Source: Cyanobacteria bacterium RM1_2_2 (GTDB lineage Bacteria > Cyanobacteriota > Cyanobacteriia > Elainellales > Elainellaceae). Taken from it: a DNA stretch of 50,968 bases. The stretch spans positions 1 through 50,968 of the forward strand of contig JAAUQT010000012.1 of assembly GCA_012033495.1 (NCBI GenBank). Reading direction: 5' to 3'. This document shows, one piece after another, positions 20,215 through 27,747 of the stretch (its first letter is position 1; each line of letters opens with the position of its first letter). A program made the translations under genes and the position numbers. The notes under the pieces were generated by a model, which was given only the letters and a program-made list of their open reading frames with translations, was not told the DNA's origin and did no database searches.

Positions 20215-20639
20215 TTGGACATCTGATCTTACGACTGACGATCTGGTTCCTGCTCACGGCAAACTTCAGTGTGCCCAATATTATCATCGGCATTGCGATT
20301 GCTGTTTTGCTGCCGGGCGGCTCCACGTCACCGGAACGGCTGAAAGACTTGCTGCGAGCATTATTCAAAATCATTGTGGCCATTCCGAAAGCCTACCTGG
20401 AAGCGATTGAGCTAATTTTTCGTCCCCATACTCAGGAGAAAATTGTGATGGAACGGGTGCAGTCGCGGCGCTCGCCTGGGCTGGTTTTTTTAGATATTTT
20501 CCTGATTACTTTTACACCCAAAACAATCGTTCTAAAATATCACGAAGCAGGTTGGTACGAAGTTCATGAAGTGCGGCGCAGGAAACGTAGAAAAGAACGG
20601 CAAGATGAGATGGAAGAGAACGGCACTAAAGAAATTTAG
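20211..20639 (+). CDS. mnhE: Na+/H+ antiporter subunit E (Mrp E)
   Basis: 142 residues, MnhE family. The N-terminus MIGHLILRLTIWFLLT and the segment GIAIAVLLPG are typical, with two or three transmembrane helices and then a cytoplasmic part containing LRALFKIIVAIPKAYLEAIE and FLDIFLITFTPKTIVL. A charged C-terminal tail (RRRKRRKERQDEMEEN) is unusually basic, probably cytoplasmic. I start at the ATG overlapping the mnhD stop rather than 15 bases upstream. Confidence 0.88.
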   Translation: MIGHLILRLTIWFLLTANFSVPNIIIGIAIAVLLPGGSTSPERLKDLLRALFKIIVAIPKAYLEAIELIFRPHTQEKIVMERVQSRRSPGLVFLDIFLITFTPKTIVLKYHEAGWYEVHEVRRRKRRKERQDEMEENGTKEI

Positions 20640-20683
20640 GTCGAAACCGTGAGATAGGTCACAAAGCATGAGGTGGAATGGGG

Positions 20684-20935
20684 ATGAACTTGATACTAAT
20701 CGGCATGATTCTGGCGTTGCTGATCCCGCTCTATGAGGTGTGGAAGGACGATGATATTTGGCAAACCATGCTGGCGTTTTCCAGCGTTTCCACTAAAACG
20801 GCAGTGATGATTCTGTTCATTTCTGTGTTGCGAGATGATTGGATGATTGGAGTCGTTGGCGTCATTATTTTGAGCGTCGGCAATGCCGGATTTATGCTGC
20901 TTGCGCACATTCTCAAACGAATGGGGGATACATGA
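20684..20935 (+). CDS. mnhF: Na+/H+ antiporter subunit F (Mrp F)
   Basis: About 83 residues with three transmembrane helices, MnhF/PhaF family by size, position and pattern (VWKDDDIWQTMLAFSSVSTK is the inter-helix region with Asp residues). AGGTGG lies about six bases before the ATG chosen; the ATG two codons earlier sits too close to it. Its stop overlaps the mnhG start (ATGA). Confidence 0.82.
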   Translation: MNLILIGMILALLIPLYEVWKDDDIWQTMLAFSSVSTKTAVMILFISVLRDDWMIGVVGVIILSVGNAGFMLLAHILKRMGDT

Positions 20936-21252
20936 TTAACGTTCTAAGCTATCTCTGTATTGGGGTTGGGCTGATCTTCTGGTTCTGGGGAACCTCTTTT
21001 CTACTCGGTCAGCGATCGGTGCTCTTTAAGCTGCACAATCTTTCGGTATCTGATACACTCGGCTCGATTAGCATCATTTTTGGCTTGCTGCTGCAACGTC
21101 CCAGAGAAGTTCCTCTGCTGATTCTCGCCATTCTCTCGCTAGCACTCTGGAATACGATGTTGGGCTATGTGTTGGCCTATTGCTCTAGCAGTTCAGCTTC
21201 AAGTAGTATCACCCCTAGCAATACCCATTACGGGAGGCATGATGATAGATAG
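20932..21252 (+). CDS. mnhG: Na+/H+ antiporter subunit G (Mrp G)
   Basis: 106 residues, MnhG/PhaG family. The first helix is LCIGVGLIFWFWGTSFLLG, followed by the family-like FKLHNLSVSDTLGSISIIFG linking into the second helix and a third helix ALWNTMLGYVLAYCSSS. The start overlaps the mnhF stop. The 3' end overlaps the start of the next gene by 14 bases, again pointing to coupled translation. Confidence 0.8.
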   Translation: MINVLSYLCIGVGLIFWFWGTSFLLGQRSVLFKLHNLSVSDTLGSISIIFGLLLQRPREVPLLILAILSLALWNTMLGYVLAYCSSSSASSSITPSNTHYGRHDDR

Positions 21253-21877
21253 CTACGTTTATGTCATTACTGCGCTGCTGCCGCTCGTATCCTGTATGCT
21301 GATCTTTCAGGTCAATCCATATCATGCTTTGGTAATTCGGGGCATTTTGGGAGCCGTGACCGCATTGACGTATACGGTTTTGGGGGCAGCAGATGTGGCG
21401 CTCACCGAAGCTTTGGTGGGAACCCTGCTGGCAGTTGTCCTTTATACGGTGGCGGTGCGCTCCTCGATGGTGTTGCGTTTGGGTGTGCTGAAATCAGCAA
21501 TTGCCGGAGGTGAGGCAGGCGATCCTCAGCCCGTTTCTTTCAAGCAATTGACTACCGATTTGCAAACCGTTTTTAGCAACCACCATATGCGAGTTGAGTT
21601 GGTTCCTTACCCCAATCGAGAAGAGCTACACCAAGCCCTTGTAGACAAAGAGATCCACGCAACCTGTCACTCCTCAGAAACCTGCACCGATCATCAGCCA
21701 TATGACATCACCATTCGCCTGCCCCGTCTTTATGACATTCTGCGAGCAGAACTCGCGTCTTCTACAGCCCATCTGACCTATATGAGTTCATCTGATTCTG
21801 TATCTGCTCACTCGTCTATTCATCCATCCATTCATTCATCGGTTCATTCATCTGAGTCAGAGGAAGCACATCCATGA
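21239..21877 (+). CDS. MrpA C-terminal-type subunit with DUF4040 (MbhD-like)
   Basis: In most Mrp complexes this segment is the C-terminal part of the large MrpA; here it is a separate protein. 212 residues. Helices with the DUF4040 pattern are seen: HALVIRGILGAVTALTYTVL and ADVALTEALVGTLLAVVLYT (the conserved DVALTEA). About 100 soluble residues follow, with PVSFKQLTTDLQTVFSNHHM. A low-complexity Ser/His tail at the end is encoded by short CATTCAT iterations. GGGAGG precedes the ATG. Stop overlaps the next start (ATGA). Confidence 0.8.
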   Translation: MMIDSYVYVITALLPLVSCMLIFQVNPYHALVIRGILGAVTALTYTVLGAADVALTEALVGTLLAVVLYTVAVRSSMVLRLGVLKSAIAGGEAGDPQPVSFKQLTTDLQTVFSNHHMRVELVPYPNREELHQALVDKEIHATCHSSETCTDHQPYDITIRLPRLYDILRAELASSTAHLTYMSSSDSVSAHSSIHPSIHSSVHSSESEEAHP

Positions 21878-22095
21878 AATGGATTTATATTGCAGCCGGA
21901 ATTGCCTTTTATCTCAAAATGCTGCTGTTGTCTAGTCCAATGCAGGGCTTGCCTTTCCCAATCGTCGAAGCAGTGGTACAAGACAGCGGCATCCCCAACG
22001 CGGTTTCGGGCATCATTCTTCGCAACCGACTCTATGACACAATTTTTGAGGTCATTGTGTTTACCATCGCATTATGGGCGCTCAGTTTCTCTTAG
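21874..22095 (+). CDS. MrpA C-terminal-type small subunit (MbhE-like)
   Basis: 73 residues, two transmembrane helices. The segment IILRNRLYDTIFEVIVFTIA matches the region of MrpA/MbhE that reads DFRGFDTLFEI in other complexes, where the conserved Asp and Glu line the ion path. Thus the distal end of MrpA is split off twice in this operon. Overlaps the start of mnhB by 22 bases. A gene symbol is left blank because naming of these split pieces varies. Confidence 0.75.
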   Translation: MKWIYIAAGIAFYLKMLLLSSPMQGLPFPIVEAVVQDSGIPNAVSGIILRNRLYDTIFEVIVFTIALWALSFS

Positions 22096-22532
22096 CGAAT
22101 GAACGCCCATCGAGCAAAGTTCATCAGTTCACTGATCAATCCTCCATTCTGCTAGCCCGCATCGGTGCGACGATTTGCGCGTTAGTCGGCATTGAACTAG
22201 CCATTCGTGGGCATCTCAGTCCGGGCGGTGGGTTTGCAGCAGGTGTGGCAGGCGGAACGGCAATCGGACTGGTTGCAATGACTTCTTCTCCAGAGTGGAT
22301 GCAGAGAGTGTATCAGCGCTGGCGGGCCGCTATCTGGGAAAAGGTTTCAGTGCTGGTTTTCATTGTTTTGTCGGTCATAACGCTGGCAGGAGTAGAGCTA
22401 CCCCCTGGCGAGTTAGGCACATTGGTGAGCGGTGGTATGATTCCCATTCTCAACATCCTAGTCGCCATTAAAGTTGCATTGGGATCGTGGGCAGTTGTTT
22501 TAACTTTTATTCGCTATCGAGGCTTGCTGTAG
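22074..22532 (+). CDS. mnhB: Na+/H+ antiporter subunit B (Mrp B)
   Basis: 152 residues, MnhB/MrpB family. Hallmark HLSPGGGFAAGVAGGTAIGL is at about residue 47. Four transmembrane helices in all, ending with NILVAIKVALGSWAVVLTFI. Last gene of the operon C-D-E-F-G-A'-A''-B. The order with B last and A in two C-terminal pieces fits cyanobacterial-type mrp operons. No NuoL-type N-terminal half of MrpA is present in the window. Confidence 0.88.
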   Translation: MGAQFLLANERPSSKVHQFTDQSSILLARIGATICALVGIELAIRGHLSPGGGFAAGVAGGTAIGLVAMTSSPEWMQRVYQRWRAAIWEKVSVLVFIVLSVITLAGVELPPGELGTLVSGGMIPILNILVAIKVALGSWAVVLTFIRYRGLL

Positions 22533-22717
22533 GAGAAATTCTGAATGATATGGAACTGGTAGGGTTTGGCTATTGGGATGTTGACTTGCATCCTCAGCGT
22601 TTCAGTGACATGGGCAGGCAGACAAAATTTACCCTGACCCTGCATCCCAGTTTGCTGGCCGGCTTTTGCTTCAAGCCTCACCTACCTGATCCCCAAATTT
22701 CGTTCAGATTATCTGCG

Positions 22718-22888
22718 TTACTGATTCAGCGTCGGTGAGCGTTGAATTTTCCCCTCACTGTATCCTAAATCGTACAGGCTAGCAGCTTGAGGATCGCAGG
22801 GTGCTTGCTTAGGATGACCTGACCAGGCATCCTCCTTGCCCCGATTAAACCAATCTTCTGGAGTGATATAAACTTTATACTCTGTCAT
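22718..22888 (-). CDS. Small acidic protein of unknown function (56 aa)
   Basis: Starts MTEYKVYITPEDWFNRGKED; an upstream Met ten codons earlier is possible. It ends IQRSPTLNQ. The central part AWSGHPKQAPCDPQAASLYD followed by LGYSEGK vaguely recalls the G-xxx-G/Cys pattern of ribosome modulation factor-like small proteins. That is only a resemblance. Orientation is opposite to the mrp operon, and it ends 186 bases after mnhB. Confidence 0.5.
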   Translation of the reverse strand: MTEYKVYITPEDWFNRGKEDAWSGHPKQAPCDPQAASLYDLGYSEGKIQRSPTLNQ

Positions 22889-23279
22889 GATGCTCATGCC
22901 CTTCATTCCAGTGCTCACATGGTCAAATCAACCATAATCGCAACCTTCCTATTTCCAGCCTAGACGATTCAACCGAATGCAATTTCTAATATTTATATTG
23001 ATTTGGTTGGAGTACATACTCTAGCATTTATATCTAAAAAGAGGTTCAAGAAGTGGTTTGCTCTGACGTTGGGAATTTGTTGATCTTCCCTAGCCTTCTT
23101 AGAAAGGGGAAGCTGAACTTAAAATCCCTCTTCCTCTAGACGCAAAGCAGCTTCCCGCAGGGTAGGGAAATTTGGGGAAATCTAAGATTTTAAAACATCC
23201 TTTAGCACAAAGAGTTCATTAACTGATATTAAACTAGAGCTTACAATGGTAGAAGAAGTCAGTTGAAGGGCATCACTTC

Positions 23280-23307
23280 AATTGCCAAGATTTAATTGCC
23301 AAGATTT
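23280..23307. repeat. Tandem 14-mer duplication
   Basis: AATTGCCAAGATTT occurs twice in direct succession, about 95 bases before the first small membrane-protein gene. The 480-base stretch from 22919 to 23399 also holds a degenerate CTTCCC...GGGGAAG hairpin near 23083-23114 and no other recognisable gene. Confidence 0.55.
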
Positions 23308-23399
23308 TCAATCTGGCTTCTACGCGCTAATCACCTTGGCAGCAAGGTTTTTCTTACTCGGATTGCTTACGCTACACGCACTGAAGAGAGGTAAAACTC

Positions 23400-23552
23400 A
23401 TGAAACCTATGATCTGGCATCCAGAAGACAAAGATGCGAAGGTAAACCAGTATTTAGACCAAATGAATCACGCGCCCTATCAAGCCCTCATCCTGCTGGG
23501 ATTGGCTACATGTTGCATGTTGACATTCATAATCCTAGTAGGCATTTTTTAG
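23400..23552 (+). CDS. Small single-pass membrane protein (50 aa), unknown
   Basis: Starts MKPMIWHPEDKDAKVNQYLD and ends with one hydrophobic helix (ALILLGLATCCMLTFIILVG). GAGAGG stands about seven bases before the ATG. The charged N-terminus followed by a C-terminal helix gives a tail-anchored look. I do not recognise the family. It is followed 26 bases later by another very small membrane protein, each with its own good ribosome-binding site, which argues that both are real. Confidence 0.6.
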   Translation: MKPMIWHPEDKDAKVNQYLDQMNHAPYQALILLGLATCCMLTFIILVGIF

Positions 23553-23578
23553 GCGGCTTCATCAAGGAGGACAGAACG

Positions 23579-23713
23579 ATGAGCATCCCAACGACTTTCA
23601 AGATTTGGGGACAGAAGTTCCAACAGAATTCCTTAGTCTGGGGGCCACTTCTTCTATGGTTTTGCGGTGTGCTGATTTTGGTGGTGATTATGGTGTCCTT
23701 TGCGCGTAGCTAG
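23579..23713 (+). CDS. Small single-pass membrane protein (44 aa), unknown
   Basis: Starts MSIPTTFKIWGQKFQQ, then WGPLLLWFCGVLILVVIMVS as one transmembrane helix and ends FARS. An excellent AAGGAGG lies eight bases before the ATG, so I prefer this start to a longer reading in the same frame. Likely cotranscribed with the 50-aa gene before it. The size and topology would suit an accessory subunit of a membrane complex. No family recognised. Confidence 0.6.
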   Translation: MSIPTTFKIWGQKFQQNSLVWGPLLLWFCGVLILVVIMVSFARS

Positions 23714-23894
23714 GTCATCATCGAGATGAGAGCGAATTCTGGCAATCTTGTCTGCCCAACCTATCCTATGCAGCCCATTGCAATCGGGATTACCCTAAGA
23801 CAAATTCAGTGAGATACGCTGAGCAATCTCACATTTCGCATTTAGGACAATATCTCAAATTTCGCTAATCCGCCAACATCGTTACCAAATATCA

Positions 23895-23947
23895 GGGGCT
23901 GTGATCCATTCCAGCTAAAACCCTGGTAATGGCAAGGCGACAGCCCC
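23895..23947. ncRNA. Strong long hairpin, possible small RNA or terminator
   Basis: Outer stem GGGGCTGT/ACAGCCCC (8 bp perfect), inner stem CCATT/AATGG and CCAG/CTGG with a one-base bulge, and loop CTAAAACC. T5 begins seven bases after the outer stem on the plus strand. It could terminate the small-protein operon, or be a structured RNA. Strand is not certain and no known RNA family is recognised. Confidence 0.4.
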
Positions 23948-23950
23948 TAA

Positions 23951-24041
23951 CCTGTTTTTAGGAACGGGCGCGATCCGGCTGATGCGGCCAGCGTTTGACC
24001 ATGATTTGACCATGATTTGACCATAAATGGATGACGCGCTC
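23951..24041. repeat. Dispersed repeat R4, copy 1
   Basis: Reads CCTGTTTTTAGG, then GCGCGATCCGGCTGATGC, and ends AATGGATGACGCGC. It matches the reverse complement of 50708-50776. Its interior has expanded by three 11-mers (see the next entry). Confidence 0.7.
23994..24026. repeat. Tandem 11-mer (three units) inside R4
   Basis: TTTGACCATGA, TTTGACCATGA, TTTGACCATAA in direct succession. The other R4 copy has a single TTGACCATG at the matching place, so this is a local expansion. Confidence 0.7.
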
Positions 24042-24183
24042 TAGTCATTGGGGAATCGGTCTGCCAGACCTTCTCCCAATCTTCCCCACTTTCGCACGCC
24101 ATTCACTACATTTCAGCGTAGAAAATTAGCGCTGTGTAAGTACAGCATTCTATCAGCAGCAGGCTAGAAGCCAATCAGGAGAC

Positions 24184-24269
24184 GGAGAGGGGGGGATTCG
24201 AACCCCCGTTGACGTTGCCGCCAAACTTGATTTCGAGTCAAGCGCATTCAACCGCTCTGCCACCTCTCC
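24184..24269 (-). tRNA. tRNA-Ser (anticodon CGA)
   Basis: 86 bases. Acceptor stem GGAGAGG/CCTCTCC, anticodon stem CTTGA/TCAAG around the loop CTCGAAA giving anticodon CGA (reads UCG), a long variable arm as in class II tRNAs, and T-arm GGGGGTTCGAATCCCCC. CCA is not encoded. Identity and strand are clear from the stems. Confidence 0.96.
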
Positions 24270-24325
24270 AAGGGATGCATAGCCCATTGTAATGCGTGAA
24301 GGATCTAATTGCGATCGAAAATTTA

Positions 24326-24393
24326 GGTAGGGGCGGGTTTAGCCGATCTATTTTTTGTGATTGGAGGGAAGCATGGCAAAACCCGCCCCTACC
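24326..24393. repeat. Dispersed repeat R1, best copy (15-bp perfect inverted ends)
   Basis: GGTAGGGGCGGGTTT at the left is the exact inverse of AAACCCGCCCCTACC at the right. Total 68 bases, non-coding, a MITE-like or palindromic unit. Homologous to 1611-1678 (inverted) and 7153-7230. Confidence 0.8.
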
Positions 24394-24453
24394 GACCCAG
24401 GTTTAGCCGATCTATTTCTAGTGACTGAAGGGAATGGTAAAATCTGCTCACCC
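24394..24453. repeat. Dispersed repeat R1, degenerate tandem copy
   Basis: Follows directly and shares GGTTTAGCCGATCTATTT and then AGTGA...GAAGGGAA with the unit before it, but has lost one inverted end (ATCTGCTCACC instead of ACCCGCCCCTACC). Runs up to the 3' end of comEC. Confidence 0.6.
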
Positions 24454-24475
24454 AAGCCACCAGAGATTTGGCAGT

Positions 24476-26908
24476 CTAGCGATCTTCGAGGGAGCGAAGT
24501 CCTGTAAACCCTTGTTGGGCTGTCCACTGAATCGCGCCCTTTTCAGCAGTTGAATGAAATTTGATCTGATGCTGCTTTAACCAAGCTGTTGTTTGAGAAT
24601 TGCTAGAGGGCTTAAAAGCAACTGCGAGTTCGGGATTGAGGTGCTCTAGGAGCTTAAAGCTGAGGGCTTTACCCGACCAGCCTATTACGGCAGCAGGAGG
24701 CAGCGTGTTTGTGAGAATTGCTTGGTGTTTCCAATCTGGCAATTGGGAGAACATGAGCCAGATTTGCTCGCCGATCTGAAGCTGTAGTGCTTCCAGCGAC
24801 TCGGATTGTATCCATCTCAGGGTGACGGTTCCTTGCTGAATGTTTTGCTGGGCTGATAGGGGAATGGCAACGCCAGAAGTTGTTTTAATGTCTGCTAGTA
24901 AGGACTGGTAAGCTGGGCTGCCGGAATTCGTGGCGGATTGCTCAAGGCTGCTATAAAAAATTCTGATTGGTGCTGCTGCTGCAATTTGCTGCCAGCTTTC
25001 AACTGTAGGAGTTTTTAGGTTCGGAGCGATTGCCCAGTCTAGGTGATTGATGCCTTGTTGCCGCAGAAATGGTAAAACGCTGAACTGCACATCCTCAGCA
25101 CTACCGCTGTGAATTAGCCCCACTTTGCCGCCGTCTTGCACAACTAGCACAGGTTCTTGATCCGTTGCTAACACTGTGATTTGCGATAGGTTAGCCGCCC
25201 TGTATCCGATCGGAATCGCCACTAAACCAACGCTGAGTAAACCTGCCAGCCACCAGTATTTGTGCAGCCGTTGCCATCGCCAGATCACGCTAATCATTCC
25301 ATACAGCAGCACCACCTGCACCGCGCTGATAGTGCCCACCGCGAATGTATTTCCGGGTAGCTGACTGCCCATCTCCGCGATTTTGATCAACAAATGGGTG
25401 GGATAGTAAAGCAGAGATGCCAGAAGACTCCCAACTGCCGGATACAGCAACGCTGCGGCTGCGCTCACCATACCGCCAATGCTGATCACTGTAATCAACG
25501 GACTCACCACAACATTCACCAAAATGCTGTAGGGCGAAACAATTCCAAACACCGACAGCATCAGCGGCAATGTCCACAAGTAAGCAGCAATCGGGACGGC
25601 AAACAGCGGCACAACGGCACTGGGCATCCAGTCCAGCCATTTTGTCAGGATGGGAACGGTGACTAACAGCCCCAACGTTGCCAGAAAGCTGAGTTGAAAT
25701 CCTAGAAACCAAATCCAGAGCGGATTGATGATCAGCAGCAGGGTTGCCGTCAGCAAAAGGATACCCACTGGCTTCGTTTTTCGGTCGGCGATGAGGGCCA
25801 GAAGCGCCACAAACCCCATGATGCCTGCCCGCAACACTGAAGGTTCAAGTCCGGTCAGCCCCAGATAAAGAACTAAGGCTGCCGTTCCTAGCCCGAACCG
25901 CGCTTTGCCAGGGAGCCGCTGCGTGAATGCCAGAATCACGCCAATCAGCATCGAGACTTGGGTTCCCGACGCTGCCAACGCATGAGCCAAGCCGGTTTGT
26001 TTGAACTGATCTTGAATTTCGTAGGGAACATCAACGGCATCTTTGCCCATTACCATCGCGCTAACCAGTGCGGCTTCTGGCTGCGGTAAGCCAATCGCTT
26101 GAATTTGCTGAATCCGCTGGCGAATCGCCCAGAACAAGGGTGGAGCAGGCTTTTCACGAGACGGATACGCCAAGGTTTTGCCGTTGAATCCGGCGAAAAT
26201 TCCCTGCCGCGCTAGATACTTTTCAAAATCGAACCCACCCGGATTTGTGGCGGGCGGCGGCTGGTAGAGCGATCCGGTCATTCGTACCGTCAAACCTGGA
26301 TAAAGCTGCTCGCCGGACGATCGCGGGATGGTGACATACGCTTTTCCCGTGACAGGGTAAGGCGGCTGGTGAAGATGTTTTGGATCTGCAATCCCGCTGA
26401 CTTGCGTTGCTGCCAGTTCAAACTGAAGCCGATTGCTGCGGGTCAGCCGAGGTGGGGAAGCGACTTTGCCTGTGACTTCAACGGGGGTATCGCCGATTGG
26501 AATTGTGGGCTGGCATTTGTTCTGAGCCACTTTCTCAGTAACCGCCGGACTGACTTGTACGGGACTGGCTTGTACGGGACTGGTTTCTACCGGATTCGTT
26601 TTTGCTGGACTCGCAGGATCAACCGCAGGCTCAATCCAGATCGCATGACAAATATCGGTGGCACCAGGCTGCGGCAGTCGGATCTGAAAATAAAGCATCG
26701 CCGCGACTCCAATCAAGCCGGCTGCCAGCCAAACTTCCGGTTTGGGAGCGGTTCGCCAAATTCGCCGGATCGAAAAAGCGACCGGAACCGCCAGCAGCAG
26801 TAGCCCGATCGCCGCGAGTGGAATTCCGGCAAGGTTTCCTGGAATTCCAGTCAGCAATAAACCTAAAATGTACGCCCCGCAAAAAATAGCGGCAACAATG
26901 GCAATCAT
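24476..26908 (-). CDS. comEC: ComEC/Rec2-family competence membrane protein, degenerate nuclease domain
   Basis: DNA-uptake channel protein of natural transformation, 810 residues. An N-terminal DUF4131-type part has two or three helices and an OB-like region (TVRMTGSLYQPPPATNPGGF). It is followed by the Competence transmembrane core, with the conserved ALAASGTQVSMLIGVI and GLEPSVLRAGIMGFVALL. The C-terminal 260 residues occupy the place of the metallo-beta-lactamase domain, but the metal-binding HxHxDH is not there; the aligned stretch reads LDWAIAPNLKTPTVESW. A Pro/Val/Gln-rich run (near 100-125, VETSPVQASPVQVSP) interrupts the soluble N-terminal part. The nuclease is thus probably inactive while the channel may work. 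Confidence 0.88.
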   Translation of the reverse strand: MIAIVAAIFCGAYILGLLLTGIPGNLAGIPLAAIGLLLLAVPVAFSIRRIWRTAPKPEVWLAAGLIGVAAMLYFQIRLPQPGATDICHAIWIEPAVDPASPAKTNPVETSPVQASPVQVSPAVTEKVAQNKCQPTIPIGDTPVEVTGKVASPPRLTRSNRLQFELAATQVSGIADPKHLHQPPYPVTGKAYVTIPRSSGEQLYPGLTVRMTGSLYQPPPATNPGGFDFEKYLARQGIFAGFNGKTLAYPSREKPAPPLFWAIRQRIQQIQAIGLPQPEAALVSAMVMGKDAVDVPYEIQDQFKQTGLAHALAASGTQVSMLIGVILAFTQRLPGKARFGLGTAALVLYLGLTGLEPSVLRAGIMGFVALLALIADRKTKPVGILLLTATLLLIINPLWIWFLGFQLSFLATLGLLVTVPILTKWLDWMPSAVVPLFAVPIAAYLWTLPLMLSVFGIVSPYSILVNVVVSPLITVISIGGMVSAAAALLYPAVGSLLASLLYYPTHLLIKIAEMGSQLPGNTFAVGTISAVQVVLLYGMISVIWRWQRLHKYWWLAGLLSVGLVAIPIGYRAANLSQITVLATDQEPVLVVQDGGKVGLIHSGSAEDVQFSVLPFLRQQGINHLDWAIAPNLKTPTVESWQQIAAAAPIRIFYSSLEQSATNSGSPAYQSLLADIKTTSGVAIPLSAQQNIQQGTVTLRWIQSESLEALQLQIGEQIWLMFSQLPDWKHQAILTNTLPPAAVIGWSGKALSFKLLEHLNPELAVAFKPSSNSQTTAWLKQHQIKFHSTAEKGAIQWTAQQGFTGLRSLEDR

Positions 26909-27020
26909 GGCAGCACCCTAACTGACAGCGATCTTTTCAGCAATGCTGCTGTTTCGATCCGGTTGCGTTCAGTTGGGTTGATTTGGGGTTGATTAGCCAG
27001 CCCAATCAGTGAGATTGAAG

Positions 27021-27503
27021 TTAGATTGACAGCCCCAGCTTTAAGCCAAACACCGCATGGAGAAACAGCAGGCACAGCGCTGCACTTCCCAGATAGGCAT
27101 GGGTTGTCCGCAACGCAGCTTTATTTTTCCCGAAACTGCTGAACCCCAACACGCCATTCGTAACCAGTAACAAAACCGCAGCGCTGCCTGTCCAGAAATG
27201 GGGGCTTTCTAGAATCGGCTGTTGCTGCATCACCAGCGACAAAACGCCGCCCGTGTAGCCCAATACGATAAACAGCGTCATAAATGGCGCAATTTTTTTG
27301 TGAGCATCCCAACTTTTCGCTGCTTCTTTGCGATCCGCCAGTTCGCGCCCGCGCCATCCCGTCAGACCGACGACACTGCCCATCACAAACACCACAATCG
27401 CCATCATCAGCGGATGTCCCCAATGAACGATCGGCTCAGGAACATTCAGGCTGCGAAACCCGGCTGCAATCGGCTCCAACAACTGACTCAAACTTTCTGA
27501 CAT
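27021..27503 (-). CDS. DUF4079 membrane protein
   Basis: 160 residues from MSESLSQLLEPIAAGF, four helices. The pattern HWGHPLMMAIVVFVMGSVVG, then a central loop with WDAHKKIAPFMTLFIVLGYT and C-terminal THAYLGSAALCLLFLHAVFG, is the DUF4079 family, common in cyanobacteria. His residues in the helices suggest possible haem or quinone contact, but the role is unknown. The long reading from 27629 is less likely. It may follow the polysaccharide block by chance; a repeat (R3) lies between them. Confidence 0.8.
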   Translation of the reverse strand: MSESLSQLLEPIAAGFRSLNVPEPIVHWGHPLMMAIVVFVMGSVVGLTGWRGRELADRKEAAKSWDAHKKIAPFMTLFIVLGYTGGVLSLVMQQQPILESPHFWTGSAAVLLLVTNGVLGFSSFGKNKAALRTTHAYLGSAALCLLFLHAVFGLKLGLSI

Positions 27504-27598
27504 TGTGTTCTCTCTGTGTCTCTTAAGAAATATTAAGCATATTTTATGAGCATACCTGCTTCCCAGGCTGTGTGTCAGCCAACAAGTGTCAGTTCTAT

Positions 27599-27665
27599 GG
27601 CAATCATTTCTATGATGAAATTTAGCCATTCAGATCCCTGAGTCTTGAAGATTCTGGGGATCTAG
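27599..27665. repeat. Dispersed repeat R3, copy 2
   Basis: TGAAATTTAGCCATTCAG and GTCTTGAAGATTCTGGGGAT match copy 1 at 16969-17039. It lies in the 244-base gap before the DUF4079 gene. Confidence 0.55.
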
Positions 27666-27747
27666 CCCTCCTGAAATTCCAGCAAGGACGGGATCGAAGC
27701 CCGCCTCAACGGTGTCATATCCATTCGGAATTCGCACACGATTACAT

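Noticed and set aside
22487-22738. 83-aa plus-strand frame after mnhB
   Set aside because: It overlaps the end of mnhB and has no start signal or recognisable content.
23282-23578. Long reading upstream of the 44-aa membrane protein
   Set aside because: The strong AAGGAGG before the internal ATG, and the other 50-aa gene in a different frame over the same bases, argue for the short form.
23951-24041. CRISPR array
   Set aside because: Three direct 11-mers without spacers are a simple tandem repeat; no cas genes are present.
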